The notes: generated by a model from the letters alone, not told the origin. 64,000 nucleotides of DNA from Gemmatimonadota bacterium (GCA_022825725.1 JAJDWE010000041.1:1-64000), one strand, 5' to 3'; shown: positions 28,160 to 37,874, numbered from the stretch's first letter. A program made the numbers and translations.

Positions 28160-28819
28160 TCACCCGAACTTTCCGGCGCTCGCGCACAGCTCGGCCACCG
28201 GGCACTCGCCGCAACGCGGCTTACGGGCGTGGCACACCACGCGGCCGTGCAGGATCGACCGCCACGCGAACGGGTGCCATTCCTCGCGCGGCAGCACCCT
28301 CATGAGATCCTTCTCCACCTTCGGGGGATCGGTCTCGTTCGTGAGCCCGAAGCGGTGCGTGACTCGCTTCACGTGCGTGTCCACGACCACGCCCTCGTGA
28401 CACCCGAACGCGTTCGAGAGCACGACGTTCGCCGTCTTCCGGGCCACGCCCGGGAGCGTGAGCAGATCCTCCATCGTCCCCGGAACTTCCCCGCCGTACA
28501 CGTCGACGAGACGGCGGCCCAATCCCTTCAGGTGGCGCGCCTTGTTGTTGAAGAATCCGGTCGGGCGCACGGCCTCCTGAAGCGCCTCCAGCGGCGCGTC
28601 GGCGTACGCGCGGGCGTCGGGATACGCCGGGAAGAGCGTGCGCGTGACCCGGTTCACCCGTTCGTCCGTGCACTGGGCCGAGAGCACCGTCGCGACGATC
28701 AGCTGGAGGGGCGTCTCCCAGTCCAGCGAGACGGTGAGGTCCGGATACAGGGTGGCAAGTCGCGGGGACAGGGACGCGGCCAACTCGGAGCGGGCCTTCC
28801 ACGAACGAGGCCGGGGCAC
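28160..28819 (-). CDS. nth: Endonuclease III
   Basis: LIVATVLSAQCTDERVNRVTRTLF; LPGVARKTANVVLSNAFG; VVDTHVKRVTHRFGL; Fe-S CHARKPRCGECPVAELC. Confidence 0.97.
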   Translation of the reverse strand: MPRPRSWKARSELAASLSPRLATLYPDLTVSLDWETPLQLIVATVLSAQCTDERVNRVTRTLFPAYPDARAYADAPLEALQEAVRPTGFFNNKARHLKGLGRRLVDVYGGEVPGTMEDLLTLPGVARKTANVVLSNAFGCHEGVVVDTHVKRVTHRFGLTNETDPPKVEKDLMRVLPREEWHPFAWRSILHGRVVCHARKPRCGECPVAELCASAGKFG

Positions 28820-28823
28820 GGGT

Positions 28824-29984
28824 TCAGGCGCTCTTCGCCGGCGACGGCCCGAGCGACACGAGCCCCATCCGCTGCAGCCGCTGCACTCGCGCGCTGACCT
28901 CCCGCGGGTTGAGCGCGCCGACGACGAACCCGTTCTCGATCACGAGCAGGTACGACACCTGGACTCGGATCCGGAACAGGGCTTCCGCCAGAGACTCGTC
29001 GGGACGGGCCGAAGGGAACTCCTCGGGGGGTCGCGTGACCGCCGATACAGGCGTGGTCGCGCGCGCCTCCTCCGGCACCGCGGAAACGGCCCGCGTCTCG
29101 ACGACCCCGATCAGATCCCCGTCGCGCGACACCGGATACGCCTCCTCCCCTCCGCGTAAAAAATAATCGGATATCGCCCGCTCGACGGGCAGCGTCGCCT
29201 CGATCATGCGGGGCCGGGGGTTCATGATCGTCGCGACCGGGATCCGGCGCAGGAGCGTTCGGAGCTCGAAGTGCCGCAGGCTCGACGAGGCCGCGTTCAC
29301 CACGAACCAGCCGATGAAGGCCGCCCACACGCCGGAGATGAACTGCCCGCGACTCAGGTTGAAGAGCCCGAGAACGATGAGTGCGCCGCCGAACAGCCGC
29401 CCCCCGTGTGTCGCCCACCGGGTCGCCTTGACGAGATCTCCGGTGACGGCCCACACGATGGAGCGGAAGATCCGGCCGCCGTCGAGCGGAAAGCCGGGGA
29501 TCATGTTGAAGACGGCGAGCACGAAGTTGAGGAGCGCCAGGAACCCGAGCACCGTGACGACCGGCTCTGGAGCCGCCCACGCTTCCGCCGCCACCCGCCC
29601 TCCGTGAAACGCGCCGGCCAGTGCCACGCTTGCGAGGGGACCCGCCGCGGTGAGCAGGAACTCATCCAGCGGACGCCGCGGCTCGTCACGCGCCTGCGCG
29701 ATGCCGCCGAAGATGAAGAGCGTGATGTGTTCGACCTCCACGCCCCGCGCCCGGCCGGCCAGGGCGTGACCCAGTTCGTGCAGGAGTACGGAGAGGAAGA
29801 AGAGGAGCGCCGCCGCCGTCCCCATCGCCAGGTACGTGGAGGAGGGATAGAAGGGCAGCGTCCGCGGGAATTCGCGCGTCGTGAACGTCCAGATCACCAG
29901 CGCGGCGATCGGGAACCACGAATAGTCGATCCGGATGGGGAAGCCGAACCAGCGTCCGATCCGGAAGCTGCCGAATAGCGGCAC
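28824..29984 (-). CDS. Site-2 protease family (M50) membrane protease with CBS domains
   Basis: FFLSVLLHELGHALAGRARGVEVEHITLFIFGGIA; FNMIPGFPLDGGRIFRS; C-terminal CBS-like segments (TIMNPRPRMIEATLPVERAISDYFL). Confidence 0.93.
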   Translation of the reverse strand: MPLFGSFRIGRWFGFPIRIDYSWFPIAALVIWTFTTREFPRTLPFYPSSTYLAMGTAAALLFFLSVLLHELGHALAGRARGVEVEHITLFIFGGIAQARDEPRRPLDEFLLTAAGPLASVALAGAFHGGRVAAEAWAAPEPVVTVLGFLALLNFVLAVFNMIPGFPLDGGRIFRSIVWAVTGDLVKATRWATHGGRLFGGALIVLGLFNLSRGQFISGVWAAFIGWFVVNAASSSLRHFELRTLLRRIPVATIMNPRPRMIEATLPVERAISDYFLRGGEEAYPVSRDGDLIGVVETRAVSAVPEEARATTPVSAVTRPPEEFPSARPDESLAEALFRIRVQVSYLLVIENGFVVGALNPREVSARVQRLQRMGLVSLGPSPAKSA

Positions 29985-29988
29985 GGCC

Positions 29989-30708
29989 CTAGCCGTCCTT
30001 CGCGGGCAGGGGGTGGGCGGGCAGAGGGAAGGCCGGGGCGGAAAGCTCCACGGGCCGGCGGCGGCTCCCGCGTCCGAACCGCCACCACGGATGGCGACGG
30101 CTCACGACGACGCACAGCCGTCCCGCCGCCAGATTCGACACTTCCACGAACGCGCGGGCCGCCGAGGCCGGCGCTGCCACGGCGTAGCGCCGTCCGCGCC
30201 ACTCGAACACCGCCTCCTCCGCGCGTTCCGCTACGGTCGACTCGACGAACAGCTCCGACTCCAGCCTCACGACGCCGTGCGGGCCGGACGGCACCGCCCT
30301 GAAGAAGTCCGGATCGAATGGCTCCCCCGCCAGCCGGCGCAGATTCTGTTCGTGCGCCCAGTCCACGGCGTCCAGACCCGCCTCACCGGCGGCCGATTCC
30401 CGGTGGTGCAGCAGTTCGTGCAGGATCGTCTCCCACAGCTCGCCCTCCCAGTCGAAGTCGGGATCCTCGCCGGCGAGAGCCCGGAAGGATCCGTGATAGA
30501 GAACGAGTTCCGAGCGGACGTCGCCGTCCCCGCCGGCCCCGCTCGGCCACGCCTCCGTGAGGCACTCCCCCATCGTGTACACCCAGTCGAAGTCGGGATG
30601 CCTTGCGGCCTCCGGCTCGATCGTCAGCCCGTCGACCCCCTCCCGGGCCCCTGAGGGGATCTCGTGCCACATGCGGCGGGCCGCCGTCTCGAACCGGTTG
30701 AAGTTCAC
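29989..30708 (-). CDS. Zincin-like (HExxH) putative metallopeptidase
   Basis: GELWETILHELLHHRESAAGE gives HExxHH followed by an acidic residue; VYTMGECLTEAW upstream, as in MPN/zincin_1-type proteins. Confidence 0.62.
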   Translation of the reverse strand: MNFNRFETAARRMWHEIPSGAREGVDGLTIEPEAARHPDFDWVYTMGECLTEAWPSGAGGDGDVRSELVLYHGSFRALAGEDPDFDWEGELWETILHELLHHRESAAGEAGLDAVDWAHEQNLRRLAGEPFDPDFFRAVPSGPHGVVRLESELFVESTVAERAEEAVFEWRGRRYAVAAPASAARAFVEVSNLAAGRLCVVVSRRHPWWRFGRGSRRRPVELSAPAFPLPAHPLPAKDG

Positions 30709-30750
30709 CGCTGAAGTTCACCCCGCGCGATCGGACGGTCGCCGCCCCCG

Positions 30751-32238
30751 TCAGGCTTCTTCCCCCGAAGCCGCCGAGCCCGCCGCGTTGGCGGCCAGCC
30801 AGCGGTTGAGGCCCAGGAAAGCGGCGATCGCGATCGCCCACTGGATGAGCACCGTCCCGGCATTGAACTCCGAGAAGAGCGTGAACGACCCGGCGAGGTC
30901 GTTGAAGTCGACGGCCTGCCACAGCCACCAGACCATGATCACGACCGCCTGCACGGCGACGAGCCGAATGACGACGTTCCACCAGCGCCCGACCACGAGG
31001 TCGCTGCCCTCACTGTTCACGAGCCGCCTGCGGAAGCGGTCCACGCCGTGCCGCATGACCATGACCGAGAAGAAGAGGCCGCTGAGCATCAGCCCGACGC
31101 CCCACACCCAGTCCTGGTTCCGGAAGACCTCGATCCAGATCGCCGATGGGAGCCCGAGGACCAGCCCGAGGCCGCCGATCGTCAGCACGGCTCTCCTCCG
31201 CGCTATGCCGGCGTCGGTGAGGACGCGGCTGGCCATCTCGATCATCGCGATCAGGCTGCTCCAGGCGGCGAACACGAGCGCGAGGAAGAAGAGGACCATG
31301 AACACGGAGCCGCCCGGCATGAGACCGAAGAGTTGCGGCACCCAGATGAAGGTGAGGCCCTCGTTCCCGGCCCCCACGATCTGGTCCGCCGCGTTGGGCA
31401 GGATCGCGAACACCGTGCAGAGCACCATGATCCCGGCCAGCAGCGACACGGAGTTGTTCCCGAACCCCAGCATGAAGGCGTTCAGCGTCGTGTCTTCACG
31501 TTTCTTCATGTAGATCGCGTACGCCGTGATCAGACCCCAGCCCGCCCCGGTGTCCCAGGCGTTCTGCGTGAGGGCCTCGAGCCAGATCGAGGCGTTGCCC
31601 AGCATCGCCCAGTCGGGGGTGAAGAGGAACGCGAGACCTGCACTCGCGCCCGGGAGCGTGACCGCCCGGATCGTCAGCGCCAGGACGAGGAGGAGCAGAC
31701 TCGGAATGAGGAAGCGCGCGGCGCGCTCGATCCCCTTCACGCCGCGCAGCACCACCATCACCGCGAGCGCGATCGCGAGGGCGTGCGTCAGGATCGGCCA
31801 GCCGGAACCGATGAAGCCGTCCCAGTATTCCTGCGGTCCCACGCAGGTCGCGGCCCCGGCCTCGCAGGGGGCGGTGGGCACGGTTTGCGTGACGGCTCCG
31901 AACAGGTACCGGAGCGTCCACCCCATCACGACCGTGTAGTAGAACATGATCGCGGTCGAGACGAAGGCGATCCACGCACCCATCCAGCTGTATTGCTTCC
32001 CGGCCAGCTTCGTGAAGGCGCCGATCGGACCGGAGCGCGCCGCCTTGCCGGTGGCGAACTCCGTGAGGATCAGGGGCACGGACCAGAGGAGGAGGAAGAC
32101 GACCCACGCGACGAGGAAGGAGCCGCCCCCGTTGGAGGCCGCGATGCGCGGGAAGCGCCAGATGTTGCCGGTTCCGACGGCCATCCCGAGCATGGCCAGC
32201 ATCATCGCGGCCCGGGAACTGAAGACGGGATTCGTCAT
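30751..32238 (-). CDS. Sodium-dependent transporter, SNF/NSS family
   Basis: MTNPVFSSRAAMMLAMLGMAVGTGNIWRFPRIAASNGGGSFLVAW (NSS TM1) plus about 12 TM. Start trimmed from ORF 30751..33165. Confidence 0.95.
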   Translation of the reverse strand: MTNPVFSSRAAMMLAMLGMAVGTGNIWRFPRIAASNGGGSFLVAWVVFLLLWSVPLILTEFATGKAARSGPIGAFTKLAGKQYSWMGAWIAFVSTAIMFYYTVVMGWTLRYLFGAVTQTVPTAPCEAGAATCVGPQEYWDGFIGSGWPILTHALAIALAVMVVLRGVKGIERAARFLIPSLLLLVLALTIRAVTLPGASAGLAFLFTPDWAMLGNASIWLEALTQNAWDTGAGWGLITAYAIYMKKREDTTLNAFMLGFGNNSVSLLAGIMVLCTVFAILPNAADQIVGAGNEGLTFIWVPQLFGLMPGGSVFMVLFFLALVFAAWSSLIAMIEMASRVLTDAGIARRRAVLTIGGLGLVLGLPSAIWIEVFRNQDWVWGVGLMLSGLFFSVMVMRHGVDRFRRRLVNSEGSDLVVGRWWNVVIRLVAVQAVVIMVWWLWQAVDFNDLAGSFTLFSEFNAGTVLIQWAIAIAAFLGLNRWLAANAAGSAASGEEA

Positions 32239-33230
32239 GCGTCGCCTCTCTCGACTGACGTTTCTTCCTCTTCCTCGCGCGCCGGGAGCCGCTGGAGCCA
32301 ATCGTCCAGCGTCTCGTTGAAGGCGCCGGGGCGCGAGATGTGCGAGCAGTGCCCGGTGCCGCGGATGGGGACGTACTCGGCATCGGGGAGCAGTTCGGTG
32401 ATCTCGCGCGCCCAGTCCACGGGACAATACTCGTCGCGTGGGCCCTTCACCACGAGCGCGGGCAGCGCGATCTCCGGCAGATCCGCTCGCAGATCCACCC
32501 GCCGCAGGCCCGACACGCGGCGGTCGGAGACGGTGGGGCGGACGGTGCGCGGCCCGGTGAAGAGCGCGTACTCGATGAGGGCGTCCCGACCCGGCGAGTC
32601 GTCGAAGATCCAGATACCGAGACGGCTCCAGACCCGGGCCAGACCGCGGGAGAGTTCCGTCGGGAGATATCGGGTCGTCAGCATGGCGAGAGGGATGAGC
32701 GCGGCCCGGTTGAAGCCGACGTGCTGGTAGGAGACGCGCGCCAGCGGGTTGCACAGAACGATCCCCCGCAGGCGTTCCGGAAACCGGCTCGCGAAGCGCA
32801 TCGCGATCGCGCTCCCGAGGCTCGTCCCGATGAGCACGAAGCGCTCGACGCCGCGCGCCTCGACGAGTTCGGCCACATCGTCGACCAGGCGGTCGAAACC
32901 GTCCGTCGTCGCGAACTCGCGCCGCAGATCCGCGCACACGACGCGGTGGCGCCGGGCGAAGCTCGGAAGCTGGTAGCGGAACGTCTCCTTCGGCCCGTCC
33001 GCGCCGGGCACCCAGACGAGCGCATCCCCCGACCCGGCGTCGACGAACTCGACCTCCTCGCCGTCGGAGTACTCGATGACCCCGCCGGGGAGCGCCCCGC
33101 CGGCGCCGTCCCGAATGGGCGGCCGCACCAGCGCCTCGTTGCGGCGCGTCATGGCCAGCCACCACGCGGCGCCCGCGAGCCCGGCCGCCGCGCCCAGCGC
33201 GAACCTGCCGGGCCAGCGCAGCCCGCTCAC
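32235..33230 (-). CDS. Alpha/beta hydrolase
   Basis: FVLIGTSLGSAIAMRFASRFPERLRGIVLCNP; LPALVVKGPRDEYCPVDWAREI; 4-bp overlap with the NSS gene. Confidence 0.88.
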   Translation of the reverse strand: MSGLRWPGRFALGAAAGLAGAAWWLAMTRRNEALVRPPIRDGAGGALPGGVIEYSDGEEVEFVDAGSGDALVWVPGADGPKETFRYQLPSFARRHRVVCADLRREFATTDGFDRLVDDVAELVEARGVERFVLIGTSLGSAIAMRFASRFPERLRGIVLCNPLARVSYQHVGFNRAALIPLAMLTTRYLPTELSRGLARVWSRLGIWIFDDSPGRDALIEYALFTGPRTVRPTVSDRRVSGLRRVDLRADLPEIALPALVVKGPRDEYCPVDWAREITELLPDAEYVPIRGTGHCSHISRPGAFNETLDDWLQRLPAREEEEETSVERGDA

Positions 33231-33240
33231 CGCCGTCCGC

Positions 33241-34731
33241 TCACTGCCAGCGTTCGACGCGCGTGAGCAGCATCTCGGGCGTCAGCCCTTCCACGCCGAA
33301 CTGCGGGGCGAGCTGCGCGGCGTCTTCGCGCCGGCCGGCCGAGAGCACCTCGAGCAGGAACTTGCCCGCCGCGCCCGTGCGGTGCCATTGGGCCCCGAAG
33401 CGCTGGTTCAGCCGATCGATGATGATGGAGCTGAGCATCCAGCCCCGCAGGCGCCGCGCGGCCTGGAAGCCCCGCCGATGATCCGTGAGGTAGGTGCCCG
33501 GATGGTGCGCGAACCCGGTCGCTTCGCTCAGCAGCGCGGCGTATCGGTCGGCCTGCTCGCCGGGCCGCTGCGCCCGGGCCAGCTCCAGCTCCCAGAGGAA
33601 GCGCGCGGCGTCCCGGCGCAGACGGTAGAGCCGGAGGAAGCCTGCGAGTTGCCGATAGTCCTCCAGCGCGTCGCCCCTGAGGCCCGTCGCGGACTCGACC
33701 CAGACGCGATCCAGCGTCAGCGAGTCGAACACGAGCCCGAAGGACTCGCCGATCGAATCGTCGCCCAGCACCCGCTCCTCCCACGAAAGCGCGGCGGAGG
33801 CGTGCGTGTAGTGGAGCGCGTGTCCCGTTTCGTGGAGCAGGCGGCGCGCGTCGATCCAGCCGCCCAGCGGACACACGACCAGCCGCACATCCCCGGGCAC
33901 GTCGATGACCGCCGTGAACGACCGCTCATCCTTGAGCCGCCGTCGGTCGATGTCGATGCGCACGGAGCGGTCGAACACCCGACCGAGGCCCATGACTTCG
34001 ATGGCGCGGCGAAGATTCGCGGCGAACGGCTCGATCTCGAAGTGCCGCCCGAGCCAGCGCATCCCCATCAGCCAACGCGCGTCGGCCCGCGAAGGCGGCC
34101 CCTCGCGCAGATCGAGGCGAGCCTCCGCCTCCGCCGCGAACATCCGCCGGTAGCGCCCCTCCGTCCCCTCGAGGATCGCCGCCGCATCGCGCTCCAGGCG
34201 CTGCAGATCCAGGCCCGCCAGCCGCTCCCGCGCCTCGAAGTATCCCCCGAGACCGAGTTGAACCACGGCCTCGCGTCCCCGGTGCACGACATCGAGCCGC
34301 AGCGCCGCGGCCTCTTCGATCCGGCGGTGGCGCGCCGCCTCCCACCCCAGCCGCTCGCCCCGATCCTCGGCGCGGATGATCCAGTCCGGGACGCGTCGCA
34401 GCGGAATCTCCGTCTCGGCGAGGGCGACGGTCGTCCCGGTCTCCCACGACCGCAGTTCGTCCCCCAGCGGGGCGAGTTCGGCCTCGATCTGCTGGCCCGC
34501 GACCCAGTTGAAGAGCGTCTTCAGGCGGCGGCGCTCATCCCCGTACGCCTCGGAAAGGTCGCGCTGGATGGCCTGAAGCACCCCGGGACTGCGGAGAAGC
34601 CGGTGCTGCCCGTACAGCGACGCGAGCGAGGACCGCTCGTCCAGCCCGCTGCGGAGCCGATACGAAGCGCGCGCCAGGGCGCTCTGCAGGCGCTGGGCCC
34701 GGTCACGGATCTCCGCTACGCGAAACGGCAA
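33241..34731 (-). CDS. M3-like (HExxH) metallopeptidase family protein
   Basis: RRLLHETGHALHYTHASAALSWEERVLGDDSIGESFGLVFDSL: HExGH followed by a Glu-containing helix, as in M3/oligoendopeptidase-related proteins. Confidence 0.68.
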   Translation of the reverse strand: MPFRVAEIRDRAQRLQSALARASYRLRSGLDERSSLASLYGQHRLLRSPGVLQAIQRDLSEAYGDERRRLKTLFNWVAGQQIEAELAPLGDELRSWETGTTVALAETEIPLRRVPDWIIRAEDRGERLGWEAARHRRIEEAAALRLDVVHRGREAVVQLGLGGYFEARERLAGLDLQRLERDAAAILEGTEGRYRRMFAAEAEARLDLREGPPSRADARWLMGMRWLGRHFEIEPFAANLRRAIEVMGLGRVFDRSVRIDIDRRRLKDERSFTAVIDVPGDVRLVVCPLGGWIDARRLLHETGHALHYTHASAALSWEERVLGDDSIGESFGLVFDSLTLDRVWVESATGLRGDALEDYRQLAGFLRLYRLRRDAARFLWELELARAQRPGEQADRYAALLSEATGFAHHPGTYLTDHRRGFQAARRLRGWMLSSIIIDRLNQRFGAQWHRTGAAGKFLLEVLSAGRREDAAQLAPQFGVEGLTPEMLLTRVERWQ

Positions 34732-34746
34732 GCGCGGCCCGCCCGA

Positions 34747-36123
34747 TCAGGCGCCGCCGATCGCGGCGCCGAGCCACGCCGCGACGCCCGACAGCGGCAC
34801 GCGCGTCTGCTCGAGCGAATCCCGATCGCGCACCGTGCACGTCTCATCCTCGAGCGTCTGGCCGTCGATGGTCAGGCAGAACGGCGTTCCCGCCTCGTCC
34901 TGCCTCCGGTACCGCTTTCCGATCGACCCCGCGATGTCGTACATGACGTTGAACTGCCCCCGCAGATCGGCCGCCAGCTTCTCGGCGATCTCCGGCATCC
35001 CGTCCTTCTTCACGAGCGGGAAGACCGCCGCGTGGAAGGGCGCCAGCGCGGGCTTGAGCCGCAGCACGACGCGCTGCTGGCCCCCGACGTCCTCCTCGTC
35101 GTAGGCGTCCGCGAGCACGACGAGCAGGGTGCGGCTGAGCCCCGCCGAGGTCTCGATCACGAACGGCACGTACTTCCGGTTCGCCGGCTGGTCGAAGTAC
35201 TCCAGCTTCTTCCCCGAGTGCTCCTGGTGGCGCCCGAGGTCGTAGTCCGTCCGGTTGTGGATGCCCTCGAACTCCTGCCACCCGAACGGGAACCGGTATT
35301 GGATGTCCGACGCGTCCCTGCAGTAGTGGGCGAGTTCATCCGGCCCGTGGCGGTGGAAGCGGAGCCGCTCCGGCCGGATGCCCAGCGTCTCGACCCACGC
35401 CATGCGCCGTTCCTTCCACGTCTCGAACCACTCGTCCTCCGTCCCCGGCGCGCAGAAGAACTGCATCTCCATCTGCTCGAATTCGCGCGTGCGGAAGATG
35501 AAGTTCCCAGGCGTGATCTCGTTGCGGAACGCCTTCCCCACCTGCGCGATCCCGAACGGGACCTTCTGGCGCACCGACTCCTGCACGTTCCGGAAGTTGA
35601 CGAAGATCCCCTGCGCCGTCTCCGGCCGCAGGTAGACGGTCGAGGCCTCGTCCTCCACCACCCCCATGAACGTCTTGAACATGAGGTTGAACTGGCGGGG
35701 CTCCGTCCACTGTCCCGTGGTCCCGCACACCGCGCACTGCTGCGCCTCGGGCTTCCCCGCCTCGATCAGCGGCAGGTCGTCCGCGCGGAAACGCCGGTGG
35801 CAACTCCGGCACTCTACGAGCGGGTCCGTGAACGCGCCCACGTGTCCGCTCGCGACCCACACCTCGGGGTTCATGAGGATCCCCGCGTCGAGCCCCACGA
35901 TGTTCGGGTGGCGGTACACCATCTCGCGCCACCAGAGATCCTGGATGCGGTTCTTGAGTTCGATGCCGAGCGGGCCGTAGTCGTAGACGGAGCCCACGCC
36001 GCCGTAGATCTCGGAGGACTGGAAGATGAACCCGCGCCGCTTGGCGAGGGACACGAGCTTGTCCATCAGCCCGGGCGGATGCCCCGAATCGGCGGTGGAA
36101 TCCGTGTTCGTGTTGTCGGTCAT
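34747..36123 (-). CDS. glyQS: Glycyl-tRNA synthetase (homodimeric type)
   Basis: MDKLVSLAKRRGFIFQSSEIYGGVGSVYDYGPLGIELKNRIQDLWWREMV; RPETAQGIFVNFRNV; FGIAQVGKAFRNEITPGNFIFRTREFEQMEMQFF. Confidence 0.97.
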   Translation of the reverse strand: MTDNTNTDSTADSGHPPGLMDKLVSLAKRRGFIFQSSEIYGGVGSVYDYGPLGIELKNRIQDLWWREMVYRHPNIVGLDAGILMNPEVWVASGHVGAFTDPLVECRSCHRRFRADDLPLIEAGKPEAQQCAVCGTTGQWTEPRQFNLMFKTFMGVVEDEASTVYLRPETAQGIFVNFRNVQESVRQKVPFGIAQVGKAFRNEITPGNFIFRTREFEQMEMQFFCAPGTEDEWFETWKERRMAWVETLGIRPERLRFHRHGPDELAHYCRDASDIQYRFPFGWQEFEGIHNRTDYDLGRHQEHSGKKLEYFDQPANRKYVPFVIETSAGLSRTLLVVLADAYDEEDVGGQQRVVLRLKPALAPFHAAVFPLVKKDGMPEIAEKLAADLRGQFNVMYDIAGSIGKRYRRQDEAGTPFCLTIDGQTLEDETCTVRDRDSLEQTRVPLSGVAAWLGAAIGGA

Positions 36124-36269
36124 GGGGTATCTTCGACGACCGCTCGCGCCGGGCGCGGCGGCGGAATAGGCTGGACGAGGCTTCGGATGCGAGCCGCAAC
36201 GATAGCCGCAGCCCGCAGTCGGTGGCAAAAGCGAGGCAGGTTCGAGGGACGCCAACAGGAGGACTTCCC

Positions 36270-37163
36270 ATGACTACGCGAAAGAAGGCAAGCGATTTCC
36301 CCCAGGAGGTGCTGGCCCTCTTCGATGGCTACGTACACGGCCACATCCATCGGCGGGACTTTCTGGAGGGGGCCGGCAAGGTGCTGGGCAGCGCCGCCGC
36401 CGCCGTCGGAGTCCTCCAGGCCCTTCGTCCCAACTACGCATGGGCGCGGCACGTTTCGCGGGACGATGCCCGGATCCGGCAGGAGTACGTCACCTACCCG
36501 TCGCCGAGCGGATCGGGCACCATGCGCGGCTACCTGGCCGTGCCCGCCGGCGCGACGGAGCCCAAGCCCGCCGTCCTGGTCATCCACGAGAATCGCGGCC
36601 TGAACCCCTACATCGAAGATGTGGTGCGCAGGTTCGCCGCCGCGGATTTCGTGGCGCTGGGGCCGGACGCGCTCACTCCCCTGGGCGGCTATCCGGGCAA
36701 CGACGACGAGGGCCGGGAGATGCAGCGGCAGCTCGACAGGGACGTGATGATGGAGGACTGGATCGCCGCCTTCGGGTTCCTGCGCGACCACGAGGCAACC
36801 ACCGGGCGCGTCGGGGCGGTCGGGTTCTGCTACGGCGGCGGGGTCGTGAATCAGCTCGCGGTCCGGCTGCCGGATCTGGGCGCCGGCGTGCCGTTCTACG
36901 GGTCGGCGCCGGACCTGGAGGACGTGCCCTCCATCCAGGCGCCGCTGATGATCCAGCTCGCCGGGCTGGACGAGCGGATCAACGCCGCGTACCCGGCCTA
37001 CCAGGAGGCGCTCGAGGCGAACGGGAAGGACTTCGCGGTCCACACCTACGAGGGCGCGAACCACGGCTTCCACAACGACACCACCCCGCGGTACGACGAG
37101 GAAGCCGCGAGCCTCGCGCAGGAGCGGACCATCGCCTTCTTCAACGAGCACCTTAGGGGCTGA
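36270..37163 (+). CDS. Dienelactone hydrolase family protein
   Basis: VLVIHENRGLNPYIEDVVRRFAAADFVALGPDAL; GAVGFCYGGGVVNQLA (Cys nucleophile GFCYGG); YEGANHGFHNDTTPRYDEEAA. Confidence 0.93.
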   Translation: MTTRKKASDFPQEVLALFDGYVHGHIHRRDFLEGAGKVLGSAAAAVGVLQALRPNYAWARHVSRDDARIRQEYVTYPSPSGSGTMRGYLAVPAGATEPKPAVLVIHENRGLNPYIEDVVRRFAAADFVALGPDALTPLGGYPGNDDEGREMQRQLDRDVMMEDWIAAFGFLRDHEATTGRVGAVGFCYGGGVVNQLAVRLPDLGAGVPFYGSAPDLEDVPSIQAPLMIQLAGLDERINAAYPAYQEALEANGKDFAVHTYEGANHGFHNDTTPRYDEEAASLAQERTIAFFNEHLRG

Positions 37164-37174
37164 ACCCCGCGTCA

Positions 37175-37198
37175 CGCCCCCCGGATGTGCGGGGGGCG
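37175..37198. terminator. GC-rich hairpin CGCCCCCC-GGATGTGC-GGGGGGCG downstream of the dienelactone hydrolase
   Basis: 8-bp perfect inverted repeat 12 bp after the stop codon; no clear T-tract, so intrinsic termination is not certain. Confidence 0.5.
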
Positions 37199-37210
37199 CG
37201 ATTCGACGAT

Positions 37211-37252
37211 TTACTCAGCCTGTTGAGTAATTTTACTCAATGCATTGAGTAA
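37211..37252. promoter_or_regulatory. Two tandem 20-bp operators TTACTCA-N6-TGAGTAA upstream of ferritin
   Basis: Site 1 37211-37230 TTACTCAgcctgtTGAGTAA; site 2 37233-37252 TTACTCAATGCATTGAGTAA (perfect 20-bp palindrome); centre-to-centre 22 bp. Confidence 0.75.
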
Positions 37253-37361
37253 TCCGTCGATGTACGCCGGTCGCTGGCGGTGCGGGGCGCGGGAAACGAG
37301 ATTTGGGCCCGCACGGCCCAGGCACGGATCCCCGACGAAGACGAGAGGACAGGCGGACGAG

Positions 37362-37874
37362 ATGATCGGCACCCGGATGCAGGCGGCGCTCAACGAGCAG
37401 ATCACGCAGGAGCTGTACGCGAGCCAGGTCTACCTGTCCATGTGCGCGCACTTCGAGGGGGAGGGCCTCCCCGGCTTCGCCCACTGGATGCGCGCGCAGG
37501 CCGAGGAGGAGCGGGAGCACGCGCTCCGCATCTTCGACTTCGTTAACGACCGCGAGGGACAGGTGACGCTGGACGCGATCGATGCCCCGCCCTCGGAGTT
37601 CGGTGCGCCGCTGGAAGTGTTCGAGGCGGCGCTGGGGCACGAGCGGAAGGTGAGCGGGATGATCGGCGCCCTCTACCGCCTCGCGATGGACGAAGCCGAC
37701 TACCCGGCCCAGGTCATGCTGCAGTGGTTCGTCAACGAGCAGGTCGAGGAGGAGAAGACGATCTCCGACATCGTCGACCGCCTGCGGCTCGCCGGCGACG
37801 ACAAATCGGCGCTGCTCATGCTCGAGACGGAACTGGGCGGACGGACCGGCGACCCGGAGACCGACTCCGCCTAG
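37362..37874 (+). CDS. Ferritin (bacterial FtnA-like)
   Basis: MQAALNEQITQELYASQVYLSMCAHFEGEGLPGFAHWMRAQAEEEREHALRIFDFVNDR; QWFVNEQVEEEKTISDIVDRL, ferroxidase ligands. Confidence 0.95.
   Translation: MIGTRMQAALNEQITQELYASQVYLSMCAHFEGEGLPGFAHWMRAQAEEEREHALRIFDFVNDREGQVTLDAIDAPPSEFGAPLEVFEAALGHERKVSGMIGALYRLAMDEADYPAQVMLQWFVNEQVEEEKTISDIVDRLRLAGDDKSALLMLETELGGRTGDPETDSA

Noticed and set aside
28081-28160. Short tandem repeats at the queG 5' end (also 27781-27825, 49929-49970, 62531-62590) as CRISPR or mobile element
   Set aside because: Units are only about 12-18 bp, in frame, without spacers; they encode low-complexity linkers in high-GC genes.
32239-33165. N-terminal extension of minus-strand ORF 30751..33165
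   Set aside because: Out-of-frame overlap with the well-supported alpha/beta hydrolase 32235..33230; the NSS transporter starts at MTNPVFSSRAAMM (32238).
33076-36273. 1065-aa plus-strand ORF
   Set aside because: Antisense to the M3-like peptidase and glycyl-tRNA synthetase; arginine/proline-rich translation with no recognisable domains.
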